Source: Bolinopsis microptera (Eukaryota > Ctenophora > Tentaculata > Lobata > Bolinopsidae). From it: a stretch of DNA of 40,000 bases. The DNA lies in the NCBI RefSeq assembly GCF_026151205.1, contig NC_087078.1:20016606-20056605 (forward strand). Direction: 5' to 3'. This document shows, piece after piece, positions 21,638 through 30,986 of the stretch. The translations under genes were made by a program, and so were the position numbers. Every line of letters starts with the position of its first letter. Position 1 is the stretch's first letter. The notes beneath the pieces are model-generated. The model was not told the DNA's origin, did no database searches, and was given only the letters and a program-made list of their open reading frames with translations.

Positions 21638-21721
21638 GATAGTGATAATGTACTGATATAAATAGATTTTCATTCATATGAACTATGAAGTTTCGTATAA
21701 AGTTTAAGATTCGTATAAAGT

Positions 21722-21987
21722 CGGCTGGGTGGTGTAGTGGTAACACGATCGCCTTCCAAGCAGAAGGCCCGGGTTCAAATCCGGTCGGATGCAAGTCGGC
21801 CAGTTACCAAGCTGTGATTTGGTACAGCTTCGGCTGGTGATACACACTCTGTGGCTCGTAGGACTAACCCCCCTACAGCTAGTATAGTGCCTCGGCACAG
21901 AGTGGCTTAGGGTTACTGAAAAGAGATAAGCACCTCAGGCCATCCCAACTTGTGGGAGAGACCTGTCCTTGTATCTTGTATCTTGTT
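21722..21987 (+). mobile_element. tRNA-Gly-derived SINE with 9-bp target duplication
   Basis: The 5' region GGCTGGGTGGTGTAGTGGTA then CGCCTTCCAAGCAG then GGGTTCAAATCC is a tRNA-Gly(TCC)-like head: an A box at about 21729-21741, a B box (GGTTCAAATCC) at about 21772-21782, and a TCC anticodon in the CTTCCAAG loop. About 170 bp of unrelated body and a short TTGTATC-type 3' tail follow. GTATAAAGT flanks both sides (21713-21721 and 21988-21996), a perfect 9-bp target duplication. It is not a tRNA gene: the acceptor stem does not pair and the body is transcriptionally attached to the head in the SINE manner. Confidence 0.88.
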
Positions 21988-21996
21988 GTATAAAGT

Positions 21997-22474
21997 TTTA
22001 AGATTTTTATGATAATCTTGGTTCACCTAAGTTTTGAGTCTAACATTTTATATTTAGTAGTTTCTCTAAAGATGATTTATTTGAAGATTCAAGAGCCTAA
22101 ACTGTGTATGATTCGCCTCTAGCTCTCCAAACAAATCTAAAACGATATATTGCCAGATCCCAGTTCATTTTGTAACAGAGTTTTATATTAACAGGAAACG
22201 ATGTAACAGAGTCGATATATTTTAATGTTGCCATGGGGTGGCAAGTCCCCATACATCGTGGTCCGATAGTTTCATTGCGTCCTAATATAATATAGAGCTA
22301 TTTGAGCGGAATTGAATGAAAATATCTACGTGAATTCTTATTTCCTTTTCTGTGATTACATCTTGGTTCCGGTGACTGAACCACTTCATGGTAAACATCT
22401 CGTTTCGATTAATCCCCTTTGTTATTTTGGTCAACGCCGCCGCCGATCACTTGAACCACGGCGGACAAGCCTAA
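21997..22474. other. Non-coding; nothing recognised
   Basis: AT-rich sequence between the SINE and the next MITE, with no exon or repeat that I can support. Confidence 0.5.
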
Positions 22475-22476
22475 TA

Positions 22477-22670
22477 CAATAAAATCCTGATTTACCGCTG
22501 AGTTTGGGGGAAGGAAACAACCGCGGTAAATCGGGGTTTGCACTAAATCGGGATTTTGTTTGTTCACATTATCATGATTATGCATGTTAAGCCCAATTTG
22601 GGGGAAGGAAATAGCCGCAGTAAATCGTGGTTTGCGGTAAATCGGGGCACGGTGAATCGGGGTTTTACTG
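22477..22670. mobile_element. 194-bp MITE with pogo/Tigger-like ends and TA duplication
   Basis: The left end CAATAAAATCCTGATTTACCG and the inverse of the right end (CAGTAAAACCCCGATTCACCG) agree at about 17 of 21 positions, and TA lies on each side. Internally GTAAATCGGGGTTTGC-like blocks are repeated, and TTTGGGGGAAGGAAA occurs twice. CAGTAAAACC tips with a TA duplication are usual for pogo-group elements; the assignment is by inference. Confidence 0.75.
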
Positions 22671-22677
22671 TATGTAT

Positions 22678-22730
22678 AAAAAACTACTATAAAAAACTAC
22701 TATAAAAAACTACTATATATAGTAGTTTTT
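22678..22730. repeat. AAAAAACTACTAT triplet ending in a perfect palindrome
   Basis: Three tandem AAAAAACTACTAT units, the last joined to its inverse to give a 26-bp perfect palindrome (AAAAACTACTATA with TATAGTAGTTTTT). It directly follows the pogo-like MITE. Confidence 0.8.
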
Positions 22731-23155
22731 GAAAGTATGTAAGTAGTACATTCAAGTATCGAGACCAAAAATGTGACACATCATACGGTGGAGCATTTCT
22801 GGAGCAAAAAGAAATCAGAAAATAATACTGAAAACAAAATGTATCGTTGATGTTCCTCAATTTCTCTCTCTGTGTATAATTCAGGAACCCTTCATTTTAT
22901 AATTTGCATTCCTCAGACGGTAAAGTCAAACAATTTTATTTAAAGAACATGTTTTATCTGATAAAGATAAATGATATATAAGATTTAAAGATACACAATT
23001 TAAAATCAAGGATTATATACTTATATAACCAATCAGCACATCTATTTTGGAAATTTTTCCTTTCCGACTTAGATATAAAATCATATCACTTCTCAGTCTA
23101 CTGTAAAGAAAAAGTTTATCTACTAAATACAAGTAAGTTTCCGACTATCCCGCTC
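22731..23155 (-). other. Probable 3' UTR and flank of the secreted-protein gene
   Basis: No coding signal. On the minus strand AATAAA occurs at about 22936-22941, some 215 bp after the stop codon of the gene that ends at 23156, and could be its polyadenylation signal. Confidence 0.45.
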
Positions 23156-25214
23156 TCAAAACATGTTATAGATCATTGTCACCACCACCACAAAGACAAA
23201 CTGGTGACGATATCCGGAGTTGAGCCTGTATTCATTTTCAGAGGGTGTGCAAGATGCACCCTTCTGATTTGCAGACCCGGCTAATTCACAACCCATTAGC
23301 TGGGACATCTTCTCTGCTGAGATGTGTCTCTTCTCCACCAAACACATGGCTAGTTTCATCACAGGGTTAGGGACGGGGGTGATGGTTATTGTGGTCGGGT
23401 AGGCGTATTTCTGTCCTAGAATGGGGTAATCATCTGTCAGATGCACGTCATCTTCAGGTCGATTGCGGGTTGGTATGGGCTTGTAGGACAGCAGAGAGGA
23501 AGCACAGCTGCTGAACTGTTGGATTGTGCTTTCTTGTGGGATACAGTCTACAACTGCTTTCGTTTCCTTATCATCAAGATCAGCTCTTATCAGCTCGTCC
23601 AAAGGGGCTAGGATTTGTTTCATTTCTGAAACTGTGGGTCTGATTGTGTCCAGTGTTGTCCCACGATAAGGAAATTGCCAGGCACCATAACTGTGCTCCT
23701 TTTCAGACCACCCCCCGTTAAAGTAAGCATGCTCTCCGATGAAAAAGCTAGTGGAAACTGTGTTTTTCTGCCAGTACGGCTTTGCTTGCAGCGAAAGGAT
23801 AGACTTCCATAGATCAGAGCATGTTCTTGAAGTATCCACTGAATTTTCACAGAATTTGGTAAATTCATCTTCTGTTATTTCAAGATCCTTGTTTTTGTCA
23901 GCTGCTAGAATCGTAGTATCTGATGATGAAATACTATCCTCATAGTCTTTTCTCAGCTCAGTGCACTGGGCCATCTTCTGTGTCTGCTCTGGGCTCAGCA
24001 CCGCAAACAAGTCAATCTTCTTTGTTCCAACTTCCATCTCGTTTGGAAATTCCTTTTGGCTTAGAACAACAGTCAAAGGCTCGTTCAGATCGTAAGTTTT
24101 GTCTGTTGGCTTCGACCAAGCACAGTCACCTTCGTCAAATGAGTGTCCGAAAGCATTTTCCATTGTACCTCCATGGCTATAAGCAAACCTTACCCCTCCT
24201 TCAGTCTGCTTGTCCCAATCCTCTTGTAGCCAATTCCTCAAACGAACTCGCATGATTTTCTTGATATCTGAACCCCGATCGGAATCAGTCTTTGGTTCAT
24301 ATCCAGCCTTCCTCTCGTAATCCTGGGCGCCGTGTATACCGTTGTCCAAAGGAAGAGGCTCCTCTTTAACCTCAGTGATCCCAAACCAGTATCCTACTTG
24401 TTTAGCAGAATTCTTAGAACGCTCGTAAGAGGAGGATACCAGGCTGTCTATTTGTACTCCAGCTTTTAGAAGAGATTGTCCTTGTACACTTGATCGGCGT
24501 AGACCTGGTGGAGGTTTATTAAAGATAGTCAACTTTGACGGAATAATTGAAATAGGGTTAACAAAAATTGATTGTATGGCGTCTAAAAATTTCAAAACGT
24601 AATCCTAAAACGGGCTGAAACGGGTGAACAATGTTGCGATACGATTTAATGTGACAATGTTAGACAATTACAACAAACATGTCGTCCGGAAATTAAAAAC
24701 GTGCAAACCAACCTGCTGGAGAAAGTCTCCTTTGAAGAAAGATGCTGTAATTAGGATCAGTACATACTCCATCAGCACCACATCCTTTCTTTTCTGGAGG
24801 GCCAACATTCCAGTTGGTTTGATCATGCCGGCATGTGGCTGTGTATCCACCGCTGGTTATCTCGTCTCTGATCCTCAGCAGTTCGGTGCAGGTTGCTGCT
24901 TGAAGACTGCTCCCAGTTTTAGAGAGCTTACATTGGCTCGGAAAGGCGCAATGTTTTCCTGCTGCTTTGGTTAGGTCACTAGAGAGGACAGCTCCAGAGG
25001 AGTAGGACCGGTAAACTCTCTCGGTGGGTGTGCAAGAAGTGCTCTTTTGTTCAAACACCTTTTCCATGTTTTCTTCTAGTTCCTCCACAGTGTACGCAGG
25101 CTCGCTAACATCTCCAAAGTTGTCATCCAGGGGTTCAAAGGGGCATTCGATTGCGGCCGTCATCGTAAAAGATACAAGTAGGAGAAAGGGTTTTAGGGAA
25201 CCAGCCATTATCAA
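23156..25214 (-). CDS. Unrecognised secreted, possibly GPI-anchored EF-hand protein (two exons)
   Basis: Exon 1 is 25214-24713 and exon 2 is 24582-23156. They are joined by a 130-nt phase-1 intron (CAG|GTTGGT ... TTTTTAG|AC) and give 642 codons with no conflict. The N-terminus MIMAGSLKPFLLLVSFTMTA is a signal peptide. The mature part begins with a Cys-containing acidic segment. A canonical EF-hand loop DKNKDLEITEDE lies about two-thirds of the way along. SCTPTERVYRSYSSG near residue 60 is echoed as SCTPSENEYRLNSG close to the C-terminus, suggesting an internal duplication of a Cys-containing motif. The last 15 residues (HQFVFVVVVTMIYNMF) are hydrophobic with no cytoplasmic tail, as in GPI signals or a short anchor. 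Many paired cysteines point to an extracellular fold. I do not recognise the family and propose no enzymatic role. Confidence 0.8.
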
Positions 25215-25590
25215 GAGAGAGTAGATGTGAATCTTCGAGAAATGCTAAGAATAAGAATATCGTGTTATAATTTTTAAAAAAGACTACAGTTAATGTGTTT
25301 AATTATGAAATTTACAGGCTTTAATGATGTAGTTTTACGAAGATTTCAAGACTTTCAACGTTGTGTGTTTCCCTTCGTGTCCAAAAGCATTATATAATGA
25401 AATTTTTTTTCTTTAATTGGTCATCTTTCTTCCCAGTAAAGATGGTAGCAACTAGCACAAGCAAATAAATTATTAACGAACGAAAGGATTTCGAATTGCC
25501 ACCGTGACAACAACAATTTCAGAGATTCAAAACAAAGCAGGAATTTCATTAAATAAAAATGATAGACTGACAAAGAGAAATCAGCAACCT
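25215..25590. other. Upstream flank of the secreted-protein gene
   Basis: AT-rich with no exon or recognised promoter motif. It presumably contains the 5' UTR and promoter of the minus-strand gene starting at 25214. Confidence 0.4.
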
Positions 25591-25803
25591 CTGGCTTACA
25601 ATAACAATTTTGAAATTAGATCACTTTCGTCATAAGCTGATGGTCTGTTTATCTTATCAAGAGTTCACCGCCCGCACCCTGTACAAACAGTACAGGGCGG
25701 CTCTGGCTTACAATAAAAATTTTGAAATTAGATCACTTTCGTCATAAGCTGATGGTCTGTTTATCTTATCAAGAGTTCACCGCCCTGTACAAACAGTACA
25801 CAT
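25591..25803. repeat. 112-bp tandem duplication with a hairpin
   Basis: CTGGCTTACAATAA starts a unit at 25591 that is repeated almost exactly from 25703 (one A/C change early, and a shorter CCGCCC junction). The first unit ends in CCCTGTAC-AAACA-GTACAGGG, an 8-bp perfect stem with a 5-nt loop. Confidence 0.85.
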
Positions 25804-26484
25804 TAGTCTCCCATTGAACTTCCGGTGAACACTTGATATGATTAACATTCCCGCAGCAGTCAGCTTATGGTTAGAGTAGTCTCATTTCAAATTTGTTATT
25901 TCAAATTTGTTATTTTAACTGGAAGTTTACCGGGTGTTGTGCGAGATGAAGATATATTTCTGAGGAAAAGAAGCCCGGAAGCTGGAGACTTCTGGCTCAC
26001 AATAACACTTTGTGAGCACTGTAATCATTGTGATTGTTTATACATTCTGCATTCAGCAGTTCCGTAGCACATCACGTATCGTAGTTCACTTCCAAGAATC
26101 CTCCTCGTTTACAAGAAACTTGGTCGAATCTTCCAGAAAATTAGATGGAATGTTTTTACTTCACAAGCATAATCATTGACGTCAAATCAGTAATTAACTT
26201 AATTAAATCGACATCAGCGTTATTTCAGGTTATCAAATTTAAAACCCGCCCGGTATTAACATTACCATATCTGACTATCTTCAACTCTTTAATACCGAAA
26301 GTAAAAGCTAGACTAGAAGTTGAGGTGACGTATTGACAACTGATATCAGTGACGAGAATGAAACTTGAGCTTCATGGAATTAGACCACATACAAGCTGCA
26401 AGCAGTAAGTCACACTTTTCAGATGCCTCTTTACTTTCTGTTCGCCCCGTTAGCCGAGATAAGACTGCCATAAGTTACAGCTCA
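25804..26484. other. Non-coding; nothing recognised
   Basis: It has a few short echoes of the preceding duplication (CAGCTTATGG, TTCAAATTTGTTAT twice in tandem near 25886-25912). The open stretches of about 60-66 codons have no recognisable feature. Confidence 0.4.
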
Positions 26485-27080
26485 GTAATTTGTGGTCGTT
26501 ACACTATAGTTACAGCACCAGTATTTGTGTCGTTACACTTTATTTACAGCTCCAGTATTTGTGGTCGTTACACTTTAAGTTACAGTCCGCTCCATATTTG
26601 TGTCGTACACCTTTATTACAGCTCCAGTATATGTGGTCGATACAATTATTACAGCTCCAGTAATTTGTGGTCGTAACACTTTAGTTACAGCTCCCAGTAA
26701 TTTGTGTCGTTACACTGTAGTTACAGCTCCATATTTGTGTCTTCACTTTATTACAGCTCCAGTATTTGGTCGTTACCCTTTAGTACAGCTCCAGTATTTG
26801 TGGTGTTACACTTAGTTACAGCTCCAGTATGTGTGGTCCGTTACACTTTAGTTACAGCTCCAGTATTTGTGGTCGTAACACTTTATTACAGCTCCATATT
26901 TGTGTTCTTACACTTTAGTTTTACAGCTCCAGTATTTGTGGTCGTTGACACTTTAGTTACAGCTCCAGTATTTTGGTCGTTACACATTAGTTTACAGCTC
27001 CCAGTATTTGTAGACGTTACACTTTTAGTTACAGCTCCATATTGTAGACGTTCACTTTAGTTTACAGCTCCAGTATTACA
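26485..27080. repeat. Degenerate ~34-bp minisatellite (CGTTACACTTTAGTTACAGC unit), many indels
   Basis: About 18 units built on GTTACACTTTAGTTACAGCTC followed by CAGTATTTGTGGTC. Nearly every unit differs by one-base gains or losses rather than substitutions. That pattern is unusual for a minisatellite and suggests uncorrected long-read errors. Open frames across it (60-118 codons) are repeat translation, not genes. Confidence 0.85.
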
Positions 27081-27239
27081 ACATATTCTCATTCCTCAAT
27101 TATCTACGACAGTTATTATATGAAAACTAAACTGAGTATCAATGTATGTTAGTAAAGCCTCAGTTGCTGCAACAGTACTTATCACTAACTAGACCGGTGA
27201 GTCACTAAACCACACACTTTAGACCCACTTTATGAGGGC

Positions 27240-27480
27240 ACGTGACATCTCCAGAGATTACTGCTTCTCCGATATTTTACATCACGTAATTGGGGTCTAA
27301 TTGAGAGGTGAACTTGATAAGACTACAGAGATTACACTTCCCTTATTTTACATCATTTATAAGTTGTTGGGTCTAATTGAGAGGTGAGACTTGATAAGAA
27401 CTACAGAGATTACAGCTTCCCGTTATTTTACATCACTTAATTGGGTCTAATTGAAAGGTGAGACGTGATAAGCACTACAG
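27240..27480. repeat. Three tandem ~85-bp units (TTACATCACTTAATTGGGTC)
   Basis: Three units containing CAGAGATTAC, TTATTTTACATCA, GGGTCTAATTGAGAGGTGA and ACTTGATAAG succeed each other, with small indels. A shorter tandem pair, TGGTACATT(T/C)CAACTATTCGTC then TAACAACT, follows at 27783-27850. Confidence 0.75.
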
Positions 27481-28480
27481 AGGGTGCGCACGCCCTGAAG
27501 CACTATCATGTCTATGGAGCTTCCCACTTACTGATTTACTTATTTCGTATGTTTAGAACTGTATGTTTCCGTAGAGTTATAAGGTATAGAGTTTCCCTCA
27601 CGTCATTACACACATTCCCCACCAAGCACGTACCATTGTATACAGTTGTAAATATAAATGAGTTTAAAGTCCCAATCTGTTTCCGGCATCTTCCTATGTT
27701 GATCGCTTTGCAGGACTAATGCTAGTGCCTACTGGACTATAACCACTCGGCCCGAGCTTTTGTTAACTGTAATCGTTTTGTGGTGGTACATTTCAACTAT
27801 TCGTCCTAACAACTTGTTGTGTGGTACATTCCAACTATTTCGTCTAACAACTCGTTTTGATCCTTGTTTCAACAGTTCCATATTTAACACAACAAGATAG
27901 ATAGGGCACAGTGGTCAGGTTGGCAACGGTATGGTATCTTAGGTGGGCTGTTCACCAGCTATTTCTGTTATAACCTCAATAACGCCCAGTTTAAAGTGGT
28001 ATCTTTTCCATTAATAATTATTGCAAGTTATTAATGTCGTATCAGAAATATACCCGTATCATAATATTATTAATTTATCAATTGTCAGGCAAACATGGAT
28101 TGTCGTAGAAAAATTACATTTTTGTCTTTTGTACTTTTTTATACGTACTTTAGAAGTAGCACCATCGCCATCTTGTTTTGCACTTTGGTCCACCTTTAGT
28201 AACTTTGTAAAATGTACCGTACTGATACAATAGCTAATAAATCCAAGTTTTCTACAAATAGCACAGTTAAAAAAAGGGTACCCTACCAGATATCAGGAGT
28301 GTAGAATGGGTGCAGGGAATAAATTGTGATACCGATTCCTAGCTACCATTCCAACGTTTTAGGGCACTTTTAAAATGAATAATTAAGTAGAAAACTATTT
28401 TGTTCCATTTCACATGTAATGCGTGATAATCAAGAGTCTCCGAAACTCATTATTATCTCTTCAATTTCTCAGCTAACAAA
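27481..28480. other. Non-coding; small repeats only
   Basis: Apart from the tandem pair near 27783-27850, no exon or mobile-element boundary is seen. It may hold the 5' flank or intron of the DEG/ENaC gene. Confidence 0.4.
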
Positions 28481-28484
28481 ATCT

Positions 28485-28640
28485 ACCCTCTCTATTCACA
28501 TCAGGAATTAAGGGATATCTAACCCCCCTATTCACTGTTTCAGGATTGAAGGATATCTAACCCTCTATTCCAAGATTCAGATTGAAGGGATATCTAACCC
28601 TTATTCACAATTTCAGGATTGAAGGGATACTAACGACTAC
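28485..28640. repeat. ~44-bp minisatellite (TTGAAGGGATATCTAACCC) next to a likely exon border
   Basis: Four ragged units of TATTCAC-TTTCAGGATTGAAGGGATATCTAACCC. Each carries TTTCAG, an acceptor-like sequence. The array stops about 100 bp before the first recognisable DEG/ENaC coding sequence. Confidence 0.7.
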
Positions 28641-28740
28641 TTAAGCTCTGTCTTCAGCTGCAACACTTTCTCCAAAGTTGAGTATGGGTCGATATAGGCT
28701 ACAGATTGCTAGTGTTGGGGGGTATGTGCTGTGAACTGTT

Positions 28741-30362
28741 AGAGACTACCTCTCCTACCCTTCCTACACGGAGATATCCATCCACAATTCTCAGATAGTA
28801 TTACCATTCCGGCCATCCAAGCGAACATCAACCTCATCAACCGTACAAAGATGAGAACACCAGTGCATAGTTAAAATTCCCCAGACATTACTGTCCTACT
28901 ATTTGATCAAGCTCTTCGGCTCAATATAGGTTCGTCAGATTCAGATAGGAGGAGCCGGAAAGAAAATCCGTATGAAAAGATAATTAAAATGAACATCAGG
29001 AGAAATTACCGTTTGGGACTATTATCAACTTTCGATCGTAGACATTACCCTTTGCAAAGAAAAGGTTCCAAAAACTTCCCAATGCAGGAATACGTCAATT
29101 TTGGATTCACAGAGATGGAACTGCCTTGAGAAAAATGATATCCAGCTGTTTATTCCAAGCGTGTTAACGTCCTATAGGGGGGCTTCCCATGATACTGGAC
29201 GCTAGAACAGAAGATTATGTGGACAAAAACCGAGGCTGAGGGGTTCTTTGGTCCGGAGAATGCCAAATGAAACAGTTATCAGCAAGGAGTACGCCTTCGC
29301 GATCACCTGCAAGGAAACGTTTGTCCAACTTGACACACACAATGAATAGGTTGAAGGCTCCCTACGGAGATTGTCAGGACACAGAAGACGTACTCAAGAT
29401 CAGAGAAGAGGAGGAGAGATAACAGATTATCTGACGACAAAAAGAGTGTTTCAACCACCATTGCTGTTGAAGTTTATGAACGAACCCAAATGCAAAGTTA
29501 CCCCAGTACGTTTACGCCAGAACCACTTTAAGAAACATGAGCAGAGAGGGACACAGCACTTGAATCCCAACGCTACACCTACGTCACAACCGAGATACCG
29601 GAGGAGAATAGGATAAACTTTTGACAACAGCACGTGCTACTACGAAGATGATACTCGTACAGTGGCGGGTGCTAGTCTCACTAGACTCCCTTCTCACAGC
29701 TGAGACTGTGCGCTGTCCAGTGCAAGTTAAACGAGGGACTGTTGGTCTTCCATGTGGTTAATGCCCTTTGGTGAGACAGGGTGTGCACAGTGTGTGAGTT
29801 TTGACCGTAGTGCTGTGTTAAGCGAGGATTTAGAGTACAGGGTGACGAGGGGAGAAACAAACTGCACGCTGAGTTGGGGGAGTGTGATATTACGAAGGAG
29901 GCTGGTGTGAGAACATGGTTATGAGACACCATGATGTCCGAGCAACAACCCTTCGGCAACCCATGAATTGATACGAGCCGTGCTCTTATAATATAACAAC
30001 ATACACGTTTTATCATCCAGCAACTTTCCTAGTTTTAAAGGGAACGCCCTGGAACAGCGAGCTGGCTCGTCATTTCCTCATTATACAACATTCGCACAAG
30101 CTCAGAGAAACTTGGTGAAACTGATATTTTACAAGCAAGTGATGAGACGACCGAAGAGGTGCAGACCTGCAGCAAAAACTGGAGGAGCTTTACTGGCGAG
30201 TTGGGTGGAACTCTAGATCTGTTTGTGGGAATTTCCATGATAACTATTTATAAGATAGTTGAGTGGTTGTTATATTTGTGTTTAGCTAGGCGAGGAAATG
30301 AACCTTCTGAACAGGATATTAGTAGTATGAAGCGGAACTCTTTGCAAGTTGTGTCGGAATGA
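28741..30362 (+). pseudogene. DEG/ENaC-family sodium channel gene, frame-broken
   Basis: DEG/ENaC proteins are two-helix trimeric cation channels of the plasma membrane. Recognisable parts in order: RDYLSYPSYTEISI then, after a one-base shift, PAIQANINLINRTK (28741-28875), the segment just after helix 1; a long open stretch at 28876-29128; a Cys-containing KMISSCLFQAC (about 29133-29165); GLPMILDARTEDYVD-like (about 29180); RLKAPYGDCQDTEDVLKI (from 29349), matching the family's 'PYG-x-C' region; SELARHFL and QRNLVKLIFYKQ in two frames at 30058-30140; then GELGGTLDLFVGIS and a hydrophobic helix 2 (30192-30280), a short basic tail and TGA at 30360. The gating sequence reads GISM where GxS is typical. 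At least five frame changes disrupt it. Either it is a pseudogene, or the assembly retains indels here, since the neighbouring repeat shows the same pattern. Some gaps may be introns. Confidence 0.75.
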
Positions 30363-30986
30363 TCAGAACTGCTAACTGCTGTACAGTATTCATTTTTGAG
30401 AACGTTTAAATTTATAGTTAATGTGCTCAGGGAAGCATATTTTTAATTTTGGTAGAATAATGGTCTCGAGCGCTGAAGTGATATGCTGTGATTCACATTT
30501 GATTATTTTATTGGTTTTGACACGGATGATACCTATTTTAAAGTGTAGATGTTATTACACAATTTTTTTCAGAACTTTTATCAGACAAAATTCTGAGCTT
30601 CTTTTATAATTAGCCGGTTATCAATTATCTTGCACAATTCCAGATAGCTCGACAACACTTTTTACCATTTAGATAAGTTCATTTATGCGCTGAAACCCCC
30701 CCCCCCCCCCCCCCCGCTGAAAGCTGTATTTTTATAATTTAATTACTCGCCAAAAAATGTTGTTTTGTTGAACGCTTTTGTTTACTTATTTGTCATATGC
30801 CGTGACGAAATCAAATCCGACCTGAAATGCAATCACATACCAGCAATTGAAAAGCCAGAATGAGTATTTAACTACAAATAACTCAGGATCACTAGCAAAA
30901 TGTTTACACATTCCATACTTAGACGGTAGTTTGTATTTGCATTTGTATAGATCCATACAGTTTTCCATAATTCCATTACACTCAAA
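30363..30986. other. Intergenic, with a C22 tract
   Basis: AT-rich DNA between the DEG/ENaC stop and the start of the four-helix protein gene. A homopolymer of about 22 Cs lies at about 30697-30715. It probably includes the promoter and 5' UTR of the gene at 30987; no clear TATA element was placed. Confidence 0.5.

Noticed and set aside
21722-21800. tRNA-Gly(TCC) gene
   Set aside because: The A and B boxes and anticodon loop are tRNA-like, but a 170-bp body, a TTGTATC tail and a 9-bp target duplication show it is a SINE.
26365-27060. Several overlapping open frames of 60-118 codons
   Set aside because: They are translations of the degenerate 34-bp minisatellite.
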